A DNA stretch of 50,208 nt from positions 1 through 50,208 of the forward strand of contig CAYLJJ010000044.1 in assembly GCA_964384025.1 (NCBI GenBank). Direction: 5' to 3'. Positions 24,663 through 32,176 of this stretch are shown piece after piece. The position numbers and the translations under genes are program-made. Under the pieces are notes generated by a model. That model had not been told where the DNA came from. It worked only from the letters and a program-made list of their open reading frames with translations, and did not search any database. The first letter of the stretch is position 1. Each line of letters opens with the position of its first letter. Origin of the DNA: CAYLJJ01 sp964384025. GTDB lineage: Bacteria; Myxococcota_A; Bradymonadia; UBA7976; UBA1532.

Positions 24663-26755
24663 CAGTACACCTCGATCCGCTCATCTTCTAGGTCGATGGT
24701 CATATCTCCATCTAGGGTCTGAGCCTTGGAGAAGTCGGCGTTCTTCTTAATGAGCTTTTTATATTCCGCGCTGAAGCGTTTGACGCGGCGCTTCTTGCGC
24801 TTCTTGCCATCCTCCGCCTGAATCCAACGCCCCTTGCGCTTGTAGTAGGCGCGACGCCCGATGATGCGGGTCTTAGATGCGGATTTCTTCTGTCCCTTGC
24901 GATCTCGGTAGAGGTTGTTGTCATCGGAGTTAAACATACGATTACTCAAGGAGGACTCATTGAGGGACTGTTGAACCGCCCATTTGCCTGCAAATTGGGC
25001 GTTGGCTCCCTGGATCAAGTTTCCCGCGCGGCGTTGGGCCTCTTCTCCTGAGATCCCTTCATCAGCCATAAAGCGGGTGTACTCTGTGATGATCCCAAAG
25101 CGACGACTCAGATCGACGATCTCTGTTAAGAGCGCCTCATCTTGACCCTCCAAGCGGATACGCCGCAGCAGCGTGCCGATGCGCCGAGAGGCCCAGAGAG
25201 GTGCGATAAACTCATTTTGGGGTTTGGCGGTGCTGGGGAAGTGTCCCAACACCTCATGACTCTTGCTCTGGCCTTTGAGCTTCCCTGAAAGCTTAACCTT
25301 ATAATCCCCTCCCTTCTTATAGCGCCCAAAGAGCATGAGATCTGTACCCTGAAAGAGTGAGCGTGGCAGCTTGGGGTGGAGATCTTGAACCTCGGCGCCT
25401 CCCCAGTCCAATTTGAGGTCGGAGAGCGTTGGGTTGCTCAAGCGATCATAGAGAGCCGCGACCTGGATATCGAGATCCTCCTCTCCCACATAAAGAGAGC
25501 TGCCCCCTGTGTCCTGGGCAAAGCGGTCTAAGAGGCGGGGGTTGACATCATCCCCGATGCCCAAGGCGAAGATACGGGTTTTGGAGCGGTTGAGCTTGGG
25601 GAGAGCTTTGAGGATCTTCTTGGGATCCATCTCCCCTGCGGTGGGGCTGCCATCGGTCAACAGAATCATGATACGAGGACGAGGGCTTTCTTTGCCTGCC
25701 AATCCCAAGCTGAGGGCCTCAAAGAGGTTGGTGCGTCCCAGGGGGACCACATCTTCCAGGAAGCGCAGGGCGACCTCCTGGTTTTTCTTATTGCTCTGGA
25801 GCAGCTTTTTGGAGGCGCTCTTCACCTCGGTGCCAAAGGTGAGGAGCTTAAAGCGATCACCTGGGTTGAGATGCATCAACACATACTCCAGCGCGGAGCG
25901 GGCCTGCTCCCATTTCTCTCCACGCATACTGCCGCTGGAATCCAGTACCAAGATGAGATCCTTGGCCTCAGCGCTCTCAGCGCCTCCGCTGGGGTTGCCC
26001 AGGAGGAGAAAATAGCCCAGCTCCTCTTTGGGCGCGCGATGGCTGAGGAGTCGCAACCCCAAGGCGTCTTTGTCGATCGCGAAATAGAGGCTCAGGGGAG
26101 TGTCCGCGATCAGCCGCTCCTGAAGCAGAGAGATCTCTACCCTGTTGGGCTGCGGTCGCTTGAGCTGAATGGGGTGGCTGGGGCTAAAGACCGCACGCAC
26201 GGGAAGTTTGCCTTTGAGCTGAGCTGAGAGCCGCAGGCGCTGGACTGGAGCGCGGGCGAAAGAGGGCGCGGGCATCGGTAACTCCAGGTGAGAGAGCCCT
26301 TCCCCCTCTTGGAGATCCATCTCTATCTTCAGCAGCAACTCTTGGCGAGCACCCAGCTTGACCTTGGGGATAAAGAAGAGGTCTCGCCCCATAAAGACCA
26401 GGAGCCGCGCGTTCTGGCTGCCCTCAGCCAACGTGCTCAGGCGCGCTTCAGCCGCCTTACCCTTGAGCAGCTCCCCTTTGAGTGGCGCTCCGTCTAACAA
26501 CAGGCTGATCTCTTTGGCTCCTTTGGGTAGGGGCAGGAGGCCAACCGCCTGCCCCTCACCCTCCAGAAGCTCTTCGACGCGAAGCTGCGCGCCCTCCTCA
26601 TTGATCTCAGCCTTGATGTGGCTGTAGTTAATCTGAAAGATCGGAGCTTTGATCTTTCCCGCTTTAAAGGCATCTCCTTTCATCTTCCCAGGCAGGAAGA
26701 TCATCCCAGCCCAGGCTTCAGAGAGGAGGAAAAAGAGGAGGAGGAAGAACCGCAT
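24662..26755 (-). CDS. Secreted VIT-like + von Willebrand factor A protein
   Basis: A 697-residue exported protein. The signal peptide (MRFFLLLFFLLSEAWA) is followed by a VIT-like beta domain (about 35-225: INYSHIKAEINEEGAQLRVE, LPLPKGAKEISLLLDG). The VWA domain (about 265-440) has a complete MIDAS: LDSSGSM, a Thr in VPLGRTNLFEAL, and LLTDGSPTAGEMD. A beta region and a basic, disordered C-terminus follow (QKKSASKTR, GKKRKKRRVKRF). Such proteins bind metal-dependent partners at the envelope. The longer frame from 26806 lacks a Shine-Dalgarno; AGGGGA 4-5 nt before ATG 26755 and the signal peptide set the start. The last codon overlaps the start of the toroid/DUF4159 gene (TGATG), so the two are coupled. 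Confidence 0.9.
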   Translation of the reverse strand: MRFFLLLFFLLSEAWAGMIFLPGKMKGDAFKAGKIKAPIFQINYSHIKAEINEEGAQLRVEELLEGEGQAVGLLPLPKGAKEISLLLDGAPLKGELLKGKAAEARLSTLAEGSQNARLLVFMGRDLFFIPKVKLGARQELLLKIEMDLQEGEGLSHLELPMPAPSFARAPVQRLRLSAQLKGKLPVRAVFSPSHPIQLKRPQPNRVEISLLQERLIADTPLSLYFAIDKDALGLRLLSHRAPKEELGYFLLLGNPSGGAESAEAKDLILVLDSSGSMRGEKWEQARSALEYVLMHLNPGDRFKLLTFGTEVKSASKKLLQSNKKNQEVALRFLEDVVPLGRTNLFEALSLGLAGKESPRPRIMILLTDGSPTAGEMDPKKILKALPKLNRSKTRIFALGIGDDVNPRLLDRFAQDTGGSSLYVGEEDLDIQVAALYDRLSNPTLSDLKLDWGGAEVQDLHPKLPRSLFQGTDLMLFGRYKKGGDYKVKLSGKLKGQSKSHEVLGHFPSTAKPQNEFIAPLWASRRIGTLLRRIRLEGQDEALLTEIVDLSRRFGIITEYTRFMADEGISGEEAQRRAGNLIQGANAQFAGKWAVQQSLNESSLSNRMFNSDDNNLYRDRKGQKKSASKTRIIGRRAYYKRKGRWIQAEDGKKRKKRRVKRFSAEYKKLIKKNADFSKAQTLDGDMTIDLEDERIEVY

Positions 26756-26892
26756 TGTGTCCCCTAAACGCTTCAGGCAGCCCAAGCTAACCGAGCCAGA
26801 GCCCATTTTGGTCTATGCAGAGTCAGAGCGCTGTAAATAAATTGTGAGCGGTTCTCCTTGAAAGCCTCCTCTGAATGGCGACAAATAGGGTT

Positions 26893-27321
26893 ATGAAGTA
26901 TCTCAGCCTCCTCCTCGCCCTACTCTTTGCCTGTGAATCCGAGCTCCCCGAGAACAAACCGATACAGTGCAGCAACCTCGATCGGGTCTTAGAGGCCTTT
27001 GAGAAGTATCTCGAGGAGAACGAGCTTGAGCGGGCTCAGGGCAGCAAGGGAGCCTGCGCTGCGCAGTGCCTCAGCCTGGTGAGTGATCTCCAGGAGGAGG
27101 TGTGTAAGGGGACTGAAGGGATCGATAAGATCGATGAGTTTGAGTGTGAGATGCTCTGTGAGTGTCACTCTACGCTCGAGATCCCTGAGAAAGATCAGCT
27201 CGCTCAAGTAGCCCAGGATCCCAGCTCTGAGATCTGCACCCTGGCTGTAGAAGAACACCTCTCCCCAGACGCAGGAACGAAGAAAGACGCCGGGGCTCTC
27301 TCTCCCGATGAACCTCAGTGA
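26893..27321 (+). CDS. Small Cys-rich lipoprotein
   Basis: About 142 residues. MKYLSLLLALLFAC is a compact signal peptide with lipobox LLFAC. The mature part holds several Cys (SNLDRVLEAF, CAAQCLSL, CEMLCECH, EICTL) in mostly helical, acidic sequence, so disulphides in the periplasm are likely. An Asp/Ser/Pro-rich tail ends it. Not recognised as a known family. ATG 26875 gives six extra residues and has no Shine-Dalgarno either; I prefer 26893 for the clean signal peptide. It is divergent from the VWA operon and converges with the POT transporter, overlapping its 3' end by 7 nt. Confidence 0.7.
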   Translation: MKYLSLLLALLFACESELPENKPIQCSNLDRVLEAFEKYLEENELERAQGSKGACAAQCLSLVSDLQEEVCKGTEGIDKIDEFECEMLCECHSTLEIPEKDQLAQVAQDPSSEICTLAVEEHLSPDAGTKKDAGALSPDEPQ

Positions 27322-28664
27322 CCCACCTTCGCTTCAAGATCCTCAGCGCCATGGGTTAAGCGCTTTAGGGGCTTGAGTAGTGCGATGATCAACAGACCAA
27401 ACAGAACACAGAAGCCGGTGATTCCAGCGAAGATCGCCACCTCACCGAAGCTCTCAGCCTTCTCACCCAGAAAACCAGCCAGCTTGTTGCCGACACCGGT
27501 TACGGCGAAGTAGGCGCCCATCATCAGGCTGGCATATTTGGCGGGCGCCAGCTTGGTGATAAAGGAGAGGGCTACGGGTGAAGCGCAGAGTTCACCGATG
27601 GTGTGGAAGAGATAGGCCAGAACCAGCCAGTACATTGCGGCGTTGCCAGTGAGTTCATACTGCTTGGAAGCGGCGATCATAAACAGGAAGCCGGTACCCA
27701 TGATGATGGTCCCCACGGCCATCTTAAACAGAGAGCTGGCCTCCTTGGACCGATTACTGCGGCGATACCAGTAACCCGCGACTCCAGTGCCAAAAAGCAT
27801 GATAAAGAAGGGGTTGGCGGACTGGAAGAAGCTGGCGGGCATCTCCCAGCCAAAGATCAGGCGGTTGACCTTCTCTTTAGCGTAGAGGTTCATCAGACCG
27901 CCCGCTTGCTCAAAGGCACCCCAGAAGACGATCACGATAAGGAAGGAGAGGAACAACACCTTGAGGCGATCCTTCTCCACTGGGCTGAGGCCAGCGCTCT
28001 TCTTCTTACCCTGCTTCACGCTCTTGGGGAGCAGCTCACCGACACCCTGAAGGTGGCGCTTACCTCCAACAAAGACAAGCTGACCGAGCAGCATACCGAT
28101 GCCTGCCAAGCCAAAGCCGTAGTGCCAACCGATCTTCTCGCCGACGAGGCCAACTACCAAGCTTGACAGGAAGGCGCCGAGGTTGATGCCGATATAGAAG
28201 AGGGTGAAGCCCTTATCACGGCGATTGTCGCCCATCTCATAGAGACCACCGACCATGGTGGAGATGTTGGGCTTCAGCAGCCCAACCCCCAAGACGATCA
28301 GCACCAAGGCGCTGTAGAAAGTGATGATTCCAGGGAGCGCCATAACGCCATGTCCCACACAGAGCAGCAGACCTCCAAACATCACCGCTTTACGCTGCCC
28401 AAGCAGGTTGTCAGCCAGCCAGCCTCCAGGGATGCCCATCACATAGACCATCATGGTGTACCAGCCATAGAGCGCCAGCGCGTCGCTCTTCTCCCAGCCG
28501 AGACCCGCGAGGCTGCCTTCCTGGGTCGTCGCGGCGGTCATATAAAACACCAGGATCGCGCGCATCCCGTAGTAGCTGAACCGCTCCCACATCTCTGTAA
28601 AGAAGAGGACGAACAGTCCCTTAGGGTGTCCAAAGATCTCCTCAGCTTGTTTGTTCTTCATCAT
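27315..28664 (-). CDS. Proton-dependent peptide transporter (POT/PTR family)
   Basis: An inner-membrane MFS symporter importing di- and tripeptides with protons. The PTR signature is plain: GHPKGLFVLFFTEMWERFSY, including the ExxERFxYY proton-coupling motif, then GMRAILVFYM, and later GDNRRDKGFTLFYIGINLGA. About 12-14 hydrophobic segments fill the rest, and FHTIGELCASPVALSFITKL matches the conserved Glu region of helix 10. The frame is open to a TTG at 28721; GTG 28676 and the ATGs at 28664/28661 are the realistic starts, and I choose ATG 28664. It stands alone, 76 nt downstream of uppS on the same strand. Confidence 0.93.
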   Translation of the reverse strand: MMKNKQAEEIFGHPKGLFVLFFTEMWERFSYYGMRAILVFYMTAATTQEGSLAGLGWEKSDALALYGWYTMMVYVMGIPGGWLADNLLGQRKAVMFGGLLLCVGHGVMALPGIITFYSALVLIVLGVGLLKPNISTMVGGLYEMGDNRRDKGFTLFYIGINLGAFLSSLVVGLVGEKIGWHYGFGLAGIGMLLGQLVFVGGKRHLQGVGELLPKSVKQGKKKSAGLSPVEKDRLKVLFLSFLIVIVFWGAFEQAGGLMNLYAKEKVNRLIFGWEMPASFFQSANPFFIMLFGTGVAGYWYRRSNRSKEASSLFKMAVGTIIMGTGFLFMIAASKQYELTGNAAMYWLVLAYLFHTIGELCASPVALSFITKLAPAKYASLMMGAYFAVTGVGNKLAGFLGEKAESFGEVAIFAGITGFCVLFGLLIIALLKPLKRLTHGAEDLEAKVGH

Positions 28665-28740
28665 CTCCGCCAGCACATTTTCGCTCTCTTGTGTCAAAGC
28701 CTGAGCGTCGCGGCAAGACAATATCTTTGGAGAGGAGCCC

Positions 28741-29457
28741 TTAGAGTGCTACCCACTGCTCAGCGACGAGGCCAAAGCGGCGCTGGCGCTGCTGAAACTC
28801 CAGCAAGGCGGCTTGAAGGTCCTCCTCTTTGAAGTCCGGCCAGTGCTTCTCAAGGAAGATCAGCTCAGCGTAGGCTGCCTCCATCGGTAGAAAACCGGAG
28901 AGGCGCTGCTCCCCTGAGCTGCGGATGAGCAGATCAACCTCAGGGAGGCCACCGGTAGAGAGCGCCTCCATCAGGCTGGGCTCGTTTACATCCGCAGGGA
29001 GGAGGAGACCCCGAGCAGCCAGAGCGGTCAGACGCTTGACCGCCGTCACCATATCTCGACGACCGTCATAACTCACCGCCAAGATCAACTTCATCTCTTT
29101 CAAGTGAGCTGTAGCGCTCTCTACCCGCGCCAGAGTGTCGCGTAGCCTCTGTGGTAGATAGCTACGCTCCCCAATGGCTCTCAGTTGGATGCCGTTCTCC
29201 AGCAGCTCGGGGAGCTGCTCCTCTAAGTACTGCTGAAAGAGCTCCATCAGATCAGCCACCTCTGCTGAGGGGCGTCCCCAGTTCATGCTGCTGAAGGAGA
29301 AGAGGGTTAAGACCTTGATCCCGAGGCGCTTCGCCTCACGTACCAAGCTATGGACCGCCTTCGCTCCTTGCCGGTGGCCCTGACCGCGAGAGAGGCCCCG
29401 CTCCTGAGCCCAGCGTCCATTCCCATCCATGATGATCGCGACATGCTCTGCGTTCAT
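28741..29457 (-). CDS. uppS: Isoprenyl (undecaprenyl) diphosphate synthase
   Basis: Cis-prenyltransferase making the C55 lipid carrier for peptidoglycan and O-antigen. IMDGNGRWA with catalytic Asp11, GHRQGAKAV, and the C-terminal DLLIRSSGEQRLSGFLPMEA and AYAELIFLEKHWPDF are all present at 238 residues, the normal length. The conserved loop normally FSSENW reads FSSMNWGRP, and the family SNFLLWQ reads SGFLPME; these are mild departures at conserved sites. GGAG lies 6 nt before the ATG. cdsA and dxr, its common neighbours, are absent here. Confidence 0.92.
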   Translation of the reverse strand: MNAEHVAIIMDGNGRWAQERGLSRGQGHRQGAKAVHSLVREAKRLGIKVLTLFSFSSMNWGRPSAEVADLMELFQQYLEEQLPELLENGIQLRAIGERSYLPQRLRDTLARVESATAHLKEMKLILAVSYDGRRDMVTAVKRLTALAARGLLLPADVNEPSLMEALSTGGLPEVDLLIRSSGEQRLSGFLPMEAAYAELIFLEKHWPDFKEEDLQAALLEFQQRQRRFGLVAEQWVAL

Positions 29458-29540
29458 TGAGTGCTCCCGAACCGTAAATCACTCCCATATTGATGCCAGA
29501 GTCGCGTGAAGAAAATGTGAAGTCTCGATGAAATTGAAGA

Positions 29541-30722
29541 TCAGGGCCACTGGATCCCAAAATCCTCTCTCAGGTACAGCTCAAAGCAGGCCCCTGAATC
29601 GCTCTCTAAGAGGCGGGCACCCCCCCCATGCTGCTCTCCTACAGAGCGCAGGATCGCTAAGCCCAAGCCGGTCCCGTTGGGATCCACACGATCGGTGACA
29701 AAGCGTTCAAAGAGTCGCCCCTTGAGATGCTCTGGAACTCCAGGCCCCTGATCCCAGACTCGGATCCGCAAAGCTCCTCCCTCTCGCAGCAAGGAGACCC
29801 TGAGCAGGCCTCCTTGAGGGCTGTAGCGCAGGGCGTTGCTCAGCAGGTTATCAAAGGAGCGACGCAGCCAGCGTCGGTTCCCCATCATTTGGATGGGGGG
29901 CAGCTCAATGCGCAGCTGAATCTGCTTCTCCTCTAGGCTCTGCCCTTGAGCCTCCAGGGCCTCTTCAAGCAGCACGTTCAACTCCACGACCTCAAGCTGC
30001 TCTAAGCCCTGAGCTTCTAAACGCGCCAGTGCCAGGAGATCTTGAAGGAGCAGCTCTAGGCGTTGGCTGGCTTCGTGGATCCGCGCCAGAAAGCGGGCGC
30101 GCGCCTGGGGATCTTCAGCAGCCCCCTCCAAGAGAACTTCAGTAGCCGCGCGAACTGCGGAGACGGGGTTCTTCAGCTCGTGGGAGAGATCTGCCACAAA
30201 CTGCTGGATGTGGTGACGATCCTCTAGGGCTCGTCGCATCGACTTCAGGGCGCTGGTGAGCCCCCGAAGCTCTCGCCCGCTGGGGGTTGGCAGCGGCGCA
30301 GAGCGCTCCGACTGAGCGATCCGCTGAGCCGCTTGAGTGAGGCGCTCTAAGGGCCGCGCTAAGCCCCGCCCCAAAGCAAAGGCTGCTCCCGCTGAGACCA
30401 GACCGATGACGCTGAGCAGCAGGAAGGTCTTAGGGCCAAAGTCTCGAATCAGCCGCAACACCACCTCGCTGGCGGAGCCCTCGCTGGGCATCACCTCGGC
30501 GGCGTGGAGCTGTAGTCGCTGGATCGCCCAGGTTCCGATGAGGGCGGTACAGAGGCTGGAGATCAGAGCGATGGCTAAGAAGAGTTGAAGGCGGATCGAG
30601 AAGCCGTGACGTAGGGCTCGAGAGATGCGCTCGACGACAAAGGCCAGTCCAACGACGAGGAAGCCGCCCACCAGGAGGAGGGCCAGCTCAGGAGAGTCTA
30701 AGACAAAGGCAAAGTCACTCAT
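29541..30722 (-). CDS. Sensor histidine kinase
   Basis: A 393-residue inner-membrane kinase with three hydrophobic segments (about 12-30, 44-66, 99-118). The short external loop between the second and third is its only sensing surface. It continues with HAMP (GRGLARPLERLTQAAQRIAQ), HisKA with His181 (FVADLSHELKNPVSAV), N box (SFDNLLSNALRYSP), G1 (RVWDQGPGVP) and G2 (GTGLGLAILRSV). All catalytic boxes are intact. It lies 18 nt downstream of the response regulator gene and would phosphorylate it. The signal is unknown; the very short periplasmic part suggests membrane or intramembrane sensing. Confidence 0.95.
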   Translation of the reverse strand: MSDFAFVLDSPELALLLVGGFLVVGLAFVVERISRALRHGFSIRLQLFLAIALISSLCTALIGTWAIQRLQLHAAEVMPSEGSASEVVLRLIRDFGPKTFLLLSVIGLVSAGAAFALGRGLARPLERLTQAAQRIAQSERSAPLPTPSGRELRGLTSALKSMRRALEDRHHIQQFVADLSHELKNPVSAVRAATEVLLEGAAEDPQARARFLARIHEASQRLELLLQDLLALARLEAQGLEQLEVVELNVLLEEALEAQGQSLEEKQIQLRIELPPIQMMGNRRWLRRSFDNLLSNALRYSPQGGLLRVSLLREGGALRIRVWDQGPGVPEHLKGRLFERFVTDRVDPNGTGLGLAILRSVGEQHGGGARLLESDSGACFELYLREDFGIQWP

Positions 30723-30740
30723 CCTCAGACACCAGGGCTC

Positions 30741-31421
30741 CTAGGGTTCAGCGAGACGGTAACCAACTCCACGCACAGTTTCGATGGTCTCAGCAGGGAG
30801 CCCAGTGGCTACCAACTTCTTGCGTAGGGATTTGATATGTACATCCACGGTGCGCGTGCTCACCACCACGTTGGGACCCCAGATCTTATCCAGGAGCAGC
30901 CCACGGGGGAAGACCTGTCCAGGTCGAGCTATAAAGACTTGCAGTAGCTCAAACTCGGTACGTGAAAGGTTGAGGGCTTGTCCTTGACCCCAGGCCTGAT
31001 ATCGATCGCTGTCTATCCGCAGCCTCGGTGCTGAAACCTCCCCCTCCTGAGGCGCGACTCTGCGGAGCACCGCCCGGACTCTGGCGACAATCTCTCTGGG
31101 TGAGAAGGGCTTGTCTACATAGTCATCGGCGCCCATCTCCAAGCCGATGATGCGATCTATCGCCTCGTCGTGGCTGGATAGGATGATCACAGGCTGGCGA
31201 TGTTGACTCCTCAGCGCCCTGAGCCAGTCTAGGCCATTTCCATCGGGGAGCATCAAATCCAGGATGATAAGTGCAGGCTCCTCTTTATGGAGGAGCTGAG
31301 TCGCCTCTGCTAAGCTTCCCGCCGCCTGAGAGCGAAAGCCCTCACGGGAGAGAGCGTAGGCCAAGCTCTCGGTGATGGCAGGCTCATCATCCACCAAAAG
31401 GATATATCTGCTCTGGCTCAT
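30741..31421 (-). CDS. OmpR-family response regulator
   Basis: 226 residues. The receiver domain has the acidic pair Asp11-Asp12 (LLVDDEPA), phospho-acceptor Asp55 (LIILDLMLPDGNG), Ser82/83 and Lys104 (YVDKPFSPRE). The C-terminal OmpR/PhoB winged helix has LNLSRTEFELLQVF, then RTVDVHIKSLRKKL and the closing RGVGYRL. The frame continues upstream to 31619, but GGAGGAGAG about 7 nt before ATG 31421 and the domain border fix the start. It is the first gene of the two-component pair. A barrel-protein gene starts divergently 149 nt away and is a candidate target. Confidence 0.95.
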   Translation of the reverse strand: MSQSRYILLVDDEPAITESLAYALSREGFRSQAAGSLAEATQLLHKEEPALIILDLMLPDGNGLDWLRALRSQHRQPVIILSSHDEAIDRIIGLEMGADDYVDKPFSPREIVARVRAVLRRVAPQEGEVSAPRLRIDSDRYQAWGQGQALNLSRTEFELLQVFIARPGQVFPRGLLLDKIWGPNVVVSTRTVDVHIKSLRKKLVATGLPAETIETVRGVGYRLAEP

Positions 31422-31570
31422 GCCTGTTCTCTCCTCCAATCCTGCACCTGTGCCTCTGAAGATCTCATTGCTCGGGGGATCATCTTGAGCCCTCTCAGCG
31501 GAAGAGCGGCTGAAAAAGTGTCCAAGCTCCTCAAAAATGCTTAAAAGGGAGCCCTCACCCAAACCAAAGG

Positions 31571-32176
31571 ATGGTGATGATGAAGCTTCTCCCCCTCCTC
31601 CTACTCTTGCTGTCCCCAAACGCCCAGGCCAAAAAGGGCAAGCGCTTTCAAGGCTCGCTTGAGTTCCTGGCTGGCTTTGGAGGGACCGCCAGCGCTGAGC
31701 ATGACGATGCAGAGCGTGAGCTTGAAGATCAGGACCTCAACACTACCTTAAGCATCATCCCCGCTTTAGAGCAGATGATGGGAGAGTCTGTAGGTCTGGG
31801 CTTAGAGTGGGGCTTCTACTGGTTTCAGGGGGAGCCACCCGAGGGGGTTGATGAGCTGGATAAGCGCTTGGTGATGAGCCCTCATCTGCGTGCCCGTATG
31901 AGCTTCCCCATCGCCAAGAAGATCACTTTCGATGCTCAGTTGGGCATCGGCCCCAGCATCTGGACTGAGCAAAAGGGGAAAGCAGAGGAAGATAAGACAG
32001 GAGATATGCGCTTTGGTTGGAGCTATCGCTTCTCCTTTGGAGGCGGCTATCGCTTTAATAAGCAGGTCTCCGCGTTTGCTTCTCTGGGCTACTACAGCAC
32101 CACCAGTTATGGAGATGATATAAGCGCCTCTTTCAACACCGTGCCTCTGGGGGTTGGTCTCCGTAGCCTCTTTTAG
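31571..32176 (+). CDS. Outer-membrane beta-barrel protein
   Basis: 201 residues with a signal peptide (KLLPLLLLLLSPNAQA) and alternating strands typical of a small 8-stranded barrel: FQGSLEFLAGFGGTA, VGLGLEWGFYWF, HLRARMSFPIAKKITFDAQL, YRFSFGGGYRF, VSAFASLGYYS, and a C-terminal LGVGLRSLF with final Phe for BAM recognition. No family name can be given. Three in-frame ATGs lie close together (31571, 31577, 31580); AAAGG precedes the first. Divergence from the OmpR-type regulator suggests control by it. The 3' end overlaps the end of the converging kinase gene by 4 nt. Confidence 0.75.
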   Translation: MVMMKLLPLLLLLLSPNAQAKKGKRFQGSLEFLAGFGGTASAEHDDAERELEDQDLNTTLSIIPALEQMMGESVGLGLEWGFYWFQGEPPEGVDELDKRLVMSPHLRARMSFPIAKKITFDAQLGIGPSIWTEQKGKAEEDKTGDMRFGWSYRFSFGGGYRFNKQVSAFASLGYYSTTSYGDDISASFNTVPLGVGLRSLF

